From positions 1 to 15,049 of the forward strand of contig CAVGTF010000049.1 of NCBI GenBank assembly GCA_963632245.1: a stretch of 15,049 bases of DNA. The letters are read 5' to 3'. Below are positions 1 to 6,861 of the stretch, piece by piece. Within the stretch, counting starts at the first letter, position 1. Every line of letters starts with the position of its first letter. The notes under the pieces are model-generated. The model was given only the letters and a program-made list of their open reading frames with translations, was not told the origin of the DNA and searched no databases. Source of the stretch: UBA1724 sp963632245 (lineage in GTDB: Bacteria > Verrucomicrobiota > Lentisphaeria > Oligosphaerales > Oligosphaeraceae). A program made the translations under genes and the position numbers.

Positions 1-63
1 GGCGCCGCGGGCTTCACCACGAAAGAACTCCTCCCAGGACTCCTCCAGGACCCAAAGGAATAG
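1..63 (+). CDS. Possible 3' end of an unidentified plus-strand gene
   Basis: Frame 1 is open from the window edge to a TAG at 61-63 and encodes 20 residues ending in LLQDPKE. A gene here would converge on rnfE, and the hairpin at 86-125 would sit between the two. The stretch is too short to assign a family, and an open frame of 20 codons in GC-rich DNA can occur by chance. I see nothing else in 1-85. Confidence 0.35.
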   Translation, partial: GAAGFTTKELLPGLLQDPKE

Positions 64-85
64 CCCACCACTATCCACAGGACAC

Positions 86-125
86 AAAAAAAGGCGCGGA
101 CCGCAAGATAGCGGATCGCGCCTTT
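86..125 (-). terminator. Rho-independent terminator after rnfE
   Basis: Read on the minus strand, a stem GGCGCG/CGCGCC (117-122 with 93-98) encloses a second stem CCGC/GCGG (111-114 with 101-104) across a 2-nt internal mismatch, with loop 105-110. It is followed directly by seven T (plus-strand A tract 86-92), and AAA precedes the stem. It begins about 25 bp past the rnfE stop. The T tract lies on the minus-strand side, so it mainly ends the rnf transcript, although the stem could also slow transcription from the other side. Confidence 0.8.
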
Positions 126-149
126 CGCGTTTCTAGGAGTGCCTTTCTG

Positions 150-824
150 CTACTTCTGGATATGGCAGATATGGCAGGTGGCGCAATTGAGTTCCGCGGG
201 GGGCTCGTAGGTCTTTCCGGCCTTGCGGGCCGCGCGGATCTTCGACCAATTGAGGATCGCCAGGAAGACGCCCAGCACCATGAATGCGCCGGGAGCGAAG
301 CGCAGCAGCGCGAAGCCCTGCCAGTTGGGGACCACCGTCAGTTCGAAGAGCGTGCCGCCCGCGATGAATTCGCGGACTGCGCCCAGCATGGTGAGCACCA
401 GCGTGAAGCCCAGTCCCATTCCGAAGCCGTCCAGCAGCGAGAGGATGGGTCCGTGCTTGGAGGCGAAGGCCTCGGCGCGTCCCAGCACAATGCAGTTCAC
501 GGTGATCAGTGGCAGATAGATGCCCAGGGACTTCACCAGCGATGCGGGGGCATACGCCTTCATCAGGAATTCCACCACTGTCACGAAAGTGGCGATGATG
601 ACGATGAAGCAAGGGATACGGACCTTATCGGGGATCAGCCCCTTCAACAGGGAGACCACGAAGTTGCTGCCGGCCAGCACGAAGGTCGTCGCCATGCCCA
701 TGAAGATGGCGTTCTTTGCGCTGGAGGAGGTGGCCAGCGTGGGGCACATGCCCAGCATCAGCACCAGCACCGGATTTTCCTTCCAGATGCCGTTAATGAG
801 GGTCTTGAGAGCGTTTGCTTTCAT
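150..824 (-). CDS. rnfE: RnfE, membrane subunit of the Rnf ferredoxin:NAD+ oxidoreductase
   Basis: This is an integral membrane subunit of the Rnf complex (RnfE/NqrD family), paired with RnfA. The 224 residues show the family signatures: MCPTLA (26-31, Cys27), RIP at 69-71, LGIYLPLITVNC (100-111, Cys111), GRAEAFA (115-121), and DGFGMGLGFT (132-141) followed by RE. Cys27 and Cys111 match the membrane [2Fe-2S] ligands known from Rnf/Nqr structures. About six hydrophobic segments are visible. After the last one (about 177-191) comes a basic tail ending in CATCHICHIQK, which holds two overlapping CxxCH motifs (214-218 and 217-221) that I do not associate with usual RnfE. It is the last gene of the operon, 49 bp after rnfG, and starts at ATG 822-824 behind a pyrimidine-rich leader with no clear Shine-Dalgarno sequence. 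The assignment is firm. The function of the tail is unknown. Confidence 0.96.
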   Translation of the reverse strand: MKANALKTLINGIWKENPVLVLMLGMCPTLATSSSAKNAIFMGMATTFVLAGSNFVVSLLKGLIPDKVRIPCFIVIIATFVTVVEFLMKAYAPASLVKSLGIYLPLITVNCIVLGRAEAFASKHGPILSLLDGFGMGLGFTLVLTMLGAVREFIAGGTLFELTVVPNWQGFALLRFAPGAFMVLGVFLAILNWSKIRAARKAGKTYEPPAELNCATCHICHIQK

Positions 825-873
825 AAAATCCAGAAAAGAGGATGACGGAAAAGTGTGGGAAAGGGGGGATTCG

Positions 874-1515
874 CTACTTCTCGGGGAAGGGCCAGAGAAT
901 GCAGACGCGATTCACGGCATTGAGCACCGCGCGGGAGGAGACGGTGGCGCCGCTGACGGGGACGATGGCGCCGGGTCCGGGGGCGTCCTTCAACTGCAGG
1001 GGCTGCGTGTGGGAGACCTTCTGGCCGGTATAGCCATCCAAGTATTTGTTGGGCACCAGTGCGCGGGCATCGGCGTGGGGATCCGCCTGCTTTTTGCGGA
1101 AGAGATCCCAGAAGGAGCCGCGGACGCTGCGCTCGCAGACCTGGCTGCCGATGCCGGGAGTCTCGGAGTTCTCGGAGACCAGCACGCCACGGATGGTGCC
1201 ATCCAGATTCAGGCCAACCAGCACCCGGACCTCGCCGCCAAAGCCGCTGGGATCCGCGGTCTCCGCGCAGTAGGCGAGGAGCTCGCCATCCTGGCTGTAG
1301 GCGCCATAGACCGTCACCCCCGTGCCAGCGCCGGTATCCAGCTGCGTGGTGGTGGTGACTTCCACGGGCAACAGCAGAGACATCTTCTCGTTGCGCTGCT
1401 GCACCTTCGCGTGTTCAATGGGCTCTGCAGTCCGACGGGAGACATACGCCAGAGAGGCGCCCGCCAGCGCGCAGATGAAAGTGAGGCTCAGAACCAGTTT
1501 GAGGATTTCTTTCAT
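874..1515 (-). CDS. rnfG: RnfG, FMN-bearing subunit of the Rnf complex
   Basis: RnfG is a membrane-anchored, extracytoplasmic FMN-binding subunit that passes electrons within the Rnf complex. The 213 residues have one N-terminal membrane anchor (about 5-25). An ETPGIG segment lies at 118-123, and the flavinylation motif VSGATVSS lies at 187-194, where Thr191 would carry covalently bound FMN as in the NqrC/RnfG family. SRAVLNAVN follows, as is usual. A canonical AAGGAGG (1524-1530) lies 8 nt before the ATG (1513-1515) and fixes the start. The gene begins 20 bp after rnfD. Length is normal for the family and all key residues are present. Flavinylation would need an ApbE-type enzyme, which is not encoded in this window. 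Confidence 0.96.
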   Translation of the reverse strand: MKEILKLVLSLTFICALAGASLAYVSRRTAEPIEHAKVQQRNEKMSLLLPVEVTTTTQLDTGAGTGVTVYGAYSQDGELLAYCAETADPSGFGGEVRVLVGLNLDGTIRGVLVSENSETPGIGSQVCERSVRGSFWDLFRKKQADPHADARALVPNKYLDGYTGQKVSHTQPLQLKDAPGPGAIVPVSGATVSSRAVLNAVNRVCILWPFPEK

Positions 1516-1535
1516 AGTGGGTTCCTCCTTCCGGT

Positions 1536-2753
1536 TTACGACGGCATCTTGATGCCCTTCTTCTTGGGCATTCCGAAGGGCTTTCCGGCGGTCGCGCGAT
1601 CGATGAGAGGCGTGAAGGCGTTCATGATGAGAATGGAGAAAGAGACGCCCTCGGGATAGCTTCCCCAGAGACGGATGCAGCTAGTCAGCACGCCGCAGCC
1701 GATGGCGAAGTAGATGGCGCCCAGTCGAGAGAGGGGGGTGGTGACCATATCGGTAGCCATGAAGAATGCGCCCAGGAGCAGTCCGCCGGTAAGCACATGG
1801 AAGAGCGGATCCGCGTATTTATCGGGGTTGATCAGCCATGCGATGCCAGTGATGAAGACCACGGTAGTCAGATAGAAGACGGGGATCTGCCAGCGAACGA
1901 TATTCAGGCAAATCAGCAGAATTCCGCCCAAGAGCAATGCCAGTCCGCAGGTCTCGCCCAACGAACCGCCCTTCTCCAGTCCCAGGAAGAGATGCCAGTA
2001 GCTCTTTGCGGGGCTCTTCGCCAACGGCGTGCACTTCTCGTGGAGGCCCTCTACGGAGCGATTCATGCGAGCCAGCTTGGACCACTTCAGGGGGGTGGCG
2101 GTGGTCTTGGGAATCACCGTGCTCTCCGAGGCCTCCACGGCGGCGCTGGGAGTCGCGCTGGTGGCGGGGACCGCCAGCTCCACGGCGGGAGCGGAGTCCT
2201 TCAGGCATTCGGGCGTGCGGGGAGCCGGCCAAGTGGTGAGGACCACGGGGAATGCCAGAAGCAGCGCCACGCGTCCCACCAGAGCGGGATTGAAGGGATT
2301 GCATCCCAGTCCGCCGAAGATCATCTTGCCCACCACCACGGCCATGAAGCAGCCGATGAGGCAGATCCACCAGGGGGTGCTGGAGGGAAGGTTCATGCCC
2401 AACAGCAATCCGGTCACGGCGGCAGAGCCATCGCGGATCTCGATGCTCTTGCCCATGATGCGGGCGGCGAGCCACTCCAGCGCGATGCTGCCGAAGGTGC
2501 ACAGGCAGAGGACCCGCAGGGCCTCCCAGCCGAAGAAGTAAACGCCGGCACAGCACGCGGGTGCCAGGGCGATCAGGACCCAGCGCATGATGCTGTCCAC
2601 CGTATCTTTCGTATGGAAATGCGGGGAGGAAGAGACGATGAGCGCGGGCTCAGCGGGCGCCGCAGGAGCCGCCTTGGGAGCGGGAGTCGCCGGAGCCGCC
2701 TTGGGGGCGGTGGTGGCCTGCGCGGGGGTGTTTTCGGAAGAAGCGTCTGCCAT
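1536..2753 (-). CDS. rnfD: RnfD, FMN-binding membrane subunit of the Rnf complex
   Basis: This is a polytopic membrane subunit of the NqrB/RnfD family carrying flavin. Family features are SSSPHFHTKDTVDSIM (41-56), DGSAAVTGLLLGMNLP (108-123), CNPFNPALVGRV (151-162), DPLFHVLTGG (315-324), FFMATDMVTTP (330-340) and SYPEGVSFSILIMN (365-378). The covalent FMN site should be the Thr of an S/T-x-A-T-P motif. TTATPLK (217-223, Thr220) fits best, and a second similar TSATP (198-202, Thr201) lies nearby. The protein has 405 residues and carries an unusual Ala/Pro-rich N-terminal extension (about 10-37). The start ATG (2751-2753) follows AAGAGG (2763-2768), which overlaps the rnfC stop codon and suggests translational coupling. 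The alternative name NqrB is unlikely given the operon. Confidence 0.95.
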   Translation of the reverse strand: MADASSENTPAQATTAPKAAPATPAPKAAPAAPAEPALIVSSSPHFHTKDTVDSIMRWVLIALAPACCAGVYFFGWEALRVLCLCTFGSIALEWLAARIMGKSIEIRDGSAAVTGLLLGMNLPSSTPWWICLIGCFMAVVVGKMIFGGLGCNPFNPALVGRVALLLAFPVVLTTWPAPRTPECLKDSAPAVELAVPATSATPSAAVEASESTVIPKTTATPLKWSKLARMNRSVEGLHEKCTPLAKSPAKSYWHLFLGLEKGGSLGETCGLALLLGGILLICLNIVRWQIPVFYLTTVVFITGIAWLINPDKYADPLFHVLTGGLLLGAFFMATDMVTTPLSRLGAIYFAIGCGVLTSCIRLWGSYPEGVSFSILIMNAFTPLIDRATAGKPFGMPKKKGIKMPS

Positions 2754-2766
2754 GGAGAGAGTCCTC

Positions 2767-4143
2767 TTATTTGTTCTCTGCCGTCTTGGGGGGCTGGGCC
2801 TTGGCGGCCTTCAGGGCGCGGAGCTTTGCGCCGACCTCGGACTTCGCTCGCCGCATGTGCTGCACCAGGGGTCGTCCCGCGGGGCAAATGAAAGCGCAGC
2901 ATCCGCACTCGATGCAATCCATCACGTGCCAGTTCTGGGCGTCATCGAAGCGCTCGTTTTCGATCTGGACGGAGAGGATTCCGGGCATGAGTTGCATGGG
3001 GCAGGCGTCATTGCAACGCCCGCAGCGCAGGCATGCCTTGGAGGTATACTGGGAGACCTCCTCGGGGCCCATCACCAGGATGCCGGAGGTGTTCTTCATG
3101 ATCGGCACCTCCTGGGAGTAGACCGACATTCCCATCATGGGACCGCCGGAGATCAGCTTCGCAATGGAGGCGCCCTCGCGGATGCCGCCGGCCAGCTTCA
3201 GTGCCTCGGCGTAGCTGGTGCCCACGCGGAAGCGCCAGTTTCCGGGAGCGACCAGCGGGGTTCCGGTGACGGTGGTGATGCGCTCATAGAGGGGCTTTCC
3301 CTCCAGCACGGCCTCGCCCACGGCGAAGGAGCTGCCGATATTCTGCACCACGCAGTGCACATCCGCCGGCAGACCGCCGGAGGGCACCTTCCGCTTGGTC
3401 AAGGCGTAGATCAGCTGCTTTTCCGCGCCCTGGGGATAGCGGACCCGCAGGGGCACCACCTGAATCCGGGTGCCCTCGCGCTTGGCGGCGAGCTCGGTCA
3501 GCAGCTTGATGGCATCCGGCTTGTTGTCCTCGATGCCGATGAGGATATTCTTCACGCCCAGGACATGTCCGGCAATTGCCACGCCATCCAGAATGCGCTC
3601 GGGGTGTTCCAGCATGAGCCGGTGGTCGGCGGTCAGGCAGGGCTCGCACTCCACGCCGTTGATGATGAGGGTATCGATGGATTTTCCCTCGGGGATCGAG
3701 AGCTTCACGGGCGTGGGGAAAGCGGCGCCGCCCATGCCCACAATGCCCGCCTTGGAGATGCGCTCCCGCAACACCGCGGGATCCGCATTCTGCCAATCGG
3801 TAATGGGTTCCATGAATTCGGCGGCCTTGTCCTCGCCGTCGGCCTCAAGGACCACGCAGGGCAGCTGTGTGCCGGCGGGGCCCAGGCAGGTGCCCATGGA
3901 GCGGATCTTGCCGGAGGTCGGCGCATGGATATAGGAAGAGACGAAGCTGGCGGGCTCGCCGATGGGTTGTCCCCGCAGAACCGTGTCGCCCACCTGCACC
4001 AGTGCCCGTGCGGGGGCGCCGATATGCATGGAGAGAGGGACGGTGTAGAGGGGATAGAGTGGCGCGTCGACGATTGCGGTGCCGCGGGAGATCTTCTCCT
4101 CGCGGGGATGGACGCCGCCGTAGAAGTGGAAAATCTTGCTCAT
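2767..4143 (-). CDS. rnfC: RnfC, NADH/FMN- and iron-sulfur-binding subunit of the Rnf complex
   Basis: This is the peripheral cytoplasmic subunit where NAD(H) is expected to react. The 458 residues begin with the barrel-sandwich-like domain (FYGGVHPREEK 8-18, IGEPASFVSSYIHAPTSG 61-78). The Rossmann-like nucleotide/FMN region follows, with GIVGMGGAAFPTPVKL (133-148), INGVECEPCLTADHRLM (161-177) and YPQGAEKQLIY (236-246). Two [4Fe-4S] motifs come last: C371-x2-C374-x2-C377-x3-C381P and C410-x2-C413-x2-C416-x3-C420P. The C-terminus is short, without the long Ala/Lys-rich repeat tail of enterobacterial RsxC. ATG 4141-4143 is chosen because it gives the usual N-terminus, although no strong ribosome site precedes it. 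The gap from rnfB is 47 bp. Confidence 0.97.
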   Translation of the reverse strand: MSKIFHFYGGVHPREEKISRGTAIVDAPLYPLYTVPLSMHIGAPARALVQVGDTVLRGQPIGEPASFVSSYIHAPTSGKIRSMGTCLGPAGTQLPCVVLEADGEDKAAEFMEPITDWQNADPAVLRERISKAGIVGMGGAAFPTPVKLSIPEGKSIDTLIINGVECEPCLTADHRLMLEHPERILDGVAIAGHVLGVKNILIGIEDNKPDAIKLLTELAAKREGTRIQVVPLRVRYPQGAEKQLIYALTKRKVPSGGLPADVHCVVQNIGSSFAVGEAVLEGKPLYERITTVTGTPLVAPGNWRFRVGTSYAEALKLAGGIREGASIAKLISGGPMMGMSVYSQEVPIMKNTSGILVMGPEEVSQYTSKACLRCGRCNDACPMQLMPGILSVQIENERFDDAQNWHVMDCIECGCCAFICPAGRPLVQHMRRAKSEVGAKLRALKAAKAQPPKTAENK

Positions 4144-4190
4144 TTGGAGTCTCTTGGGGATTCCGGGTGAAAGGGGGTATGCCGTTGGGG

Positions 4191-4967
4191 CTACTTCCGG
4201 AGGGCGTGGGTGGGGCAGACCGCCGCTACTTCCTCGGAGGGAGGAGTGCCGTAGTTGATCTGGGCCAGCGCGGCACTGCCGTCAATCCGGATGCTCTCCG
4301 GCGCCGCCTTCACACACTTGCCACAGCCAATGCACGCGGCTTTGCATGCCTTCATCTTCACCGCGCCCTTCAACGGACTGGCGCAGTGGACATGGATGGG
4401 CGCCGACTTGGGAACCAGTCGGATCAGCTTCTTGGGACAGGTCTGCACGCACTTTCCGCAACCCCGGCACAGCTCCGGATGCACCACCGCCAGGTGATAC
4501 TCGGTGATTTCGATGGCGCCGAAGGGGCATGCGCGGGCGCAGGCGCCCAGTCCCAGGCATCCGTAGGTGCAGGTCTTGGCGCCAGCCGCCACAATCATGG
4601 CATCGCGGCAGTTGTTGATGCCGTTGTACTGTGCCTGGCGGGTCGCCTTGAGGTCGTCACCACTGCACATCACCACCGCCACCTTCGGCTCACGAGCCTC
4701 GGCGGCGACGCCCACCAACGCGGACATCTTCTCCAGATCCTCCGGCTTCTGCGCAGCACAGGCGCCGGGACGCGCCTTGCCAGAGGCCAGCGCCTTTGCG
4801 TAGCCACTGCAGCCCGCATAGCCGCAACCGCCGCAGTTTGCGCCCGGCAGCAACGCGACCAGCTGTTCCTCCAGGGGATCCGCCTCCTGGGCAAAGAAAC
4901 GACTGACGATGGCGATGGCGACGCCGGTCAAGAGACCGACGAGTACGATGATGAGGAAAGTGCTCAT
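4191..4967 (-). CDS. rnfB: RnfB, multi-cluster ferredoxin-like subunit of the Rnf complex
   Basis: RnfB is the likely entry point for electrons from ferredoxin. An N-terminal membrane anchor (about 4-24) is followed by the Fe-S domain C45-x2-C48-x4-C53-x16-C70 (ANCGGCGYAGC). A two-cluster ferredoxin domain comes next, with C133-x3-C137-x5-C143-x3-C147P and C167-x2-C170-x2-C173-x3-C177P. The C-terminal module has C212-x2-C215-x2-C218 with Ala222 where a fourth Cys is expected, then only C251P near the end. This pattern would bind a single further [4Fe-4S] cluster. The 258-residue length is intermediate between short enterobacterial RsxB and the longer RnfB of many anaerobes. The start ATG 4965-4967 has GAAAGG just upstream at close spacing. 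It lies 61 bp after rnfA. Confidence 0.96.
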   Translation of the reverse strand: MSTFLIIVLVGLLTGVAIAIVSRFFAQEADPLEEQLVALLPGANCGGCGYAGCSGYAKALASGKARPGACAAQKPEDLEKMSALVGVAAEAREPKVAVVMCSGDDLKATRQAQYNGINNCRDAMIVAAGAKTCTYGCLGLGACARACPFGAIEITEYHLAVVHPELCRGCGKCVQTCPKKLIRLVPKSAPIHVHCASPLKGAVKMKACKAACIGCGKCVKAAPESIRIDGSAALAQINYGTPPSEEVAAVCPTHALRK

Positions 4968-5028
4968 GCCTTTCTACAAAATGAAGGGGAAGGGATCGGA
5001 AAGTGTGTGTTTGGGGGCGTCTGGGGGT

Positions 5029-5607
5029 CTAGTTGCCCAGTCCGGAGAATCCCATGAATGCCATTGCCAACAGTCCGGCGGTGATAAGAGTCAGGGGGAG
5101 TCCCTTCAGGCACGCGGGGGGCCGCGCCAGCTCCAGCTTTTCACGGATGCTGGAGAACAGCAGCAGCGCCAGGGCGAAGCCGGTGGCGGAGGCCGCGCAA
5201 TAAACGGTGCTCTTCACCAGGCCGTATTCCTTCTGGCTGCAGAGGATCGCCGCGCCCAGCACGGCGCAGTTGGTGGTGATCAGGGGCAGGTAGATTCCCA
5301 GCGCCTGGTAGAGGCTCTTGGAGAAGCGCTGCAGGAGGATCTCCACGATCTGCACAATGCCCGCGATGGCCAGAATGAAGACGATGGTGGAGAGATAGGT
5401 GACGCCCCAGGGCGCCAGCAGGAAGTGGTAGATGCAGGAGGTGAAGAATCCCGCCACCGCCATGACGAAGATTACGGCGCCGCCCATGCCCAGAGCGGTC
5501 TTCGTGGATTTTGAGACACCCAAGAAGGGGCAGATGCCCAGGATCTGAGTCAGAACGAAGTTATTGACTAGGATACAGCCAATGATGAGACTGAGGTAGC
5601 TCGCCAT
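5029..5607 (-). CDS. rnfA: RnfA, membrane subunit of the Rnf complex
   Basis: This integral membrane subunit (RnfA/NqrE family) forms a pseudo-symmetric pair with RnfE. The 192 residues match the usual 190-193. Signatures are NNFVLTQILGICPFLGVS (15-32, Cys26) and LGIYLPLITTNCAVLG (103-118, Cys114). The two Cys are the expected membrane [2Fe-2S] ligands shared with RnfE. Also present are a conserved Ser-Ile-Arg-Glu segment near 153-156 and about six hydrophobic helices. The open frame extends upstream to 5775, but homology begins at MASYLSLIIG, so ATG 5605-5607 is chosen; a weak purine stretch (GAGAG) precedes it. It is the first gene of the operon and follows a long leader containing a hairpin-T8 element at 5658-5703. 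The A-B-C-D-G-E order is the one used by enterobacteria and Rhodobacter. Confidence 0.96.
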   Translation of the reverse strand: MASYLSLIIGCILVNNFVLTQILGICPFLGVSKSTKTALGMGGAVIFVMAVAGFFTSCIYHFLLAPWGVTYLSTIVFILAIAGIVQIVEILLQRFSKSLYQALGIYLPLITTNCAVLGAAILCSQKEYGLVKSTVYCAASATGFALALLLFSSIREKLELARPPACLKGLPLTLITAGLLAMAFMGFSGLGN

Positions 5608-5657
5608 GCTCGTACTCTCTACAAAAGGGGGTGTTCCAGGCGGAAAACCGATAGGGT

Positions 5658-5703
5658 AAAAAAAAGGGACAGCCGAAAGGAGACTCCATTGTCGATACTG
5701 TCC
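5658..5703 (-). terminator. Terminator-like hairpin with T8 in the rnfA leader (possible attenuator)
   Basis: On the minus strand GGACAG (5698-5703) and CTGTCC (5667-5672) form a 6-bp outer stem. Inner complementary pieces are CGA/TCG (5692-5694 with 5674-5676) and GGA/TCC (5685-5687 with 5679-5681). After one C come eight T (5658-5665). It ends about 50 nt before the rnfA start, and no minus-strand gene lies upstream for it to terminate, so premature termination of the rnf transcript is one explanation. The stem is imperfect, and folding energy was not calculated. Confidence 0.45.
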
Positions 5704-5892
5704 GCTAAACAAGCGTGCCGGCAAAACACACACTTCGCCGACAATTGCGAAATCCCGTAATTTAGCGCACTGCATGCAATTTTCACCCCCGTATCACCTA
5801 GTATGGAAAATTCCACGAAAGCCCCCGCACGATACCACCGGATCCCCTTAAAAACAGCCGCGCCTAGCCAAACGCAGAGCCCTGCGTACACC

Positions 5893-5898
5893 ATTATA
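5893..5898 (-). promoter_or_regulatory. Candidate -10 box for the rnf operon
   Basis: The minus strand reads a perfect TATAAT in a locally AT-rich stretch. No good -35 hexamer is visible: the hexamer 17 nt upstream is TTAGGG, which shares only two bases with TTGACA. A start about 7 nt downstream would give a leader of about 280 nt whose first bases form the CGCAG/CTGCG hairpin (5873-5886) and which later contains the hairpin-T8 at 5658-5703. Confidence 0.35.
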
Positions 5899-5927
5899 TT
5901 TCGCTACTTTACATTCCCTAATGAGGC

Positions 5928-5952
5928 AAAACGCATGCGCTTGAGCGTTTTT
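5928..5952 (+). terminator. Inverted repeat AAAACGC/GCGTTTT with T5
   Basis: The arms at 5928-5934 and 5945-5951 form a 7-bp stem with a 10-nt loop, and the plus-strand arm runs into five T (5948-5952). It resembles a weak bidirectional terminator. Its position just upstream of the candidate rnf -10 box would shield the two divergent units from each other, or it could be a regulator site. The stem contains only three G-C pairs, so termination would be weak. Confidence 0.3.
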
Positions 5953-6029
5953 CCCATGCACAGTCTCTCCCCAAGGAAGGGACCCAAAGGACGGGAGGCT
6001 GCCGCCCCCGCACCCCCGCCTAACTTTTT

Positions 6030-6043
6030 CCGCCTAGAGGCGG
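6030..6043. repeat. Perfect inverted repeat CCGCC-TAGA-GGCGG upstream of the plus-strand series
   Basis: Two 5-bp GC arms are separated by 4 nt and lie 34 bp before the GTG at 6078. A possible -10 (TCTAAA, 6050-6055) follows closely, so the repeat would fall in the spacer of a promoter and could be an operator, or a leader hairpin if transcription starts earlier. There is no T run behind it, so it is not a terminator. Confidence 0.3.
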
Positions 6044-6077
6044 TTCCATTCTAAACACCTTCCTCCTTTTTTTGCCT

Positions 6078-6861
6078 GTGAGCCACTACGAAGACATCTG
6101 GTATGCTGCGCGATCCACGAAGATCGTGTACATGCCCCCGAAGCTACTAGAGACCTTCGGGGAATCCCGGGTGCAGTACCTGGTGGTCTCGGAGGATTTG
6201 GACCATCCCGGCCGTCTGACCTTGCGCAGTGGCGTAGNNNNNNNNNNNNNNNNNNNNNNNNNNNNNNNNNNNNNNNNNNNNNNNNNNNNNNNNNNNNNNN
6301 NNNNGTGGCGTAGTCACCTCGGAGCGTCCGCGGATCATCACGCCGGCGTATTTCCGGAGCCGTGCAGTGGAGAACTTCGGCGAGGATGCGCGAAAGTATC
6401 TGGAGGAGGTGCTTTCCGGGGATACCAAGGCGCAGTTTTTGGAATACGGCTTGCGCTTTGGGAAAGACGCGCACCACGAAGAGCATGTCAGTGGCAATGC
6501 ATTGGAGGTCGCCGAGCAAGCGGCCGCCGAGGCGCAGGACAACCTGGAAGAGCTAAGGGGCGTGATTGTGGGTCCCGACGACGCCTGGGAGGTTTCTCTC
6601 ATGCACTTTCTGGCGCAGATGGTCCAGCGCTCCCTGCCCTTCCACGCCCGAGACATCGCCCGAAAGGGCCTCTTCCAGCTGGACGACGGCGTCCCCCGCG
6701 CCATCCGACAGGAGCTCCTGGCGGACTTCGAGGGCTGCGGAAGCCTGGAGGACGCCCGAATTTTAGGCGAGAAGCTCCGCAGCTACGGCCTCTTTGAATC
6801 CTACGAAGACCAATTCTACGACCTCTACCGCCGCATGAAGGAGACGAATTCCCATGGCTGA
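6078..6861 (+). CDS. Conserved hypothetical protein, interrupted by an assembly gap
   Basis: Left of the gap the frame encodes SHYEDIWYAARSTKIVYMPP..., and right of it ...ERPRIITPAYF through to MKETNSHG. The two halves are in different frames as given. Joining them across the shared 9-mer GTGGCGTAG restores one frame (LRSGVVTSERPRIITP) and gives about 235 residues. From memory, this pattern (an IW-x-A-x2-T start, ERP-IITP, DDAWEVSLMHFL, and a C-terminal YGLFESYEDQFYDLYRR) belongs to an uncharacterised family found mainly in PVC bacteria. No enzyme motif, signal peptide or membrane segment is visible, so it is probably cytoplasmic. The start is GTG 6078 or TTG 6072, neither with a Shine-Dalgarno sequence. 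It overlaps dut by 8 bp, suggesting co-translation. Confidence 0.75.
6238..6304. other. Assembly gap of 67 N (probably artificial)
   Basis: The nine bases before the gap (6229-6237) and the nine after it (6305-6313) are both GTGGCGTAG. Collapsing the repeat removes 76 bp and brings the two halves of the surrounding gene into one frame. The Ns therefore probably stand for an unmerged contig overlap and not for missing sequence. Confidence 0.85.

Larger units (their letters stand above)
5608..6077. other. Divergent intergenic region between rnfA and the plus-strand gene series
   Basis: This 470-bp stretch has no convincing gene. It holds, in order, the rnfA leader with a hairpin and T tract (5658-5703), a small hairpin CGCAG-N4-CTGCG (5873-5886), a TATAAT hexamer on the minus strand (5893-5898), an inverted repeat AAAACGC/GCGTTTT (5928-5951) and a GC-rich inverted repeat CCGCC-N4-GGCGG (6030-6043) just upstream of the plus-strand gene. 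It should contain the promoters for both directions. The middle part is less GC-rich than the flanking genes. Confidence 0.6.

Noticed and set aside
150..185. Haem c attachment at the RnfE C-terminus
   Set aside because: The motifs overlap, so both cannot be used, and the tail is probably cytoplasmic, where haem is not attached to CxxCH. It is kept only as an unexplained Cys/His cluster.
162..5514. Long plus-strand open frames opposite the rnf genes, for example 520-1659, 1797-2891, 2587-4170 and 3867-5057
   Set aside because: They lie antisense to well-supported Rnf proteins. Their translations are rich in Gly, Ala, His, Gln and Arg without family motifs, as expected for shadows of high-GC codon use.
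5608..5775. N-terminal extension of RnfA by 56 residues
   Set aside because: The family begins at MASYLSLIIG, and the extension covers the hairpin and T tract of the leader.
5803..6054. Plus-strand open frame of 83 codons in the rnfA intergenic region
   Set aside because: It has no ribosome site and no recognisable pattern, and it crosses several inverted repeats. It is more likely regulatory DNA.
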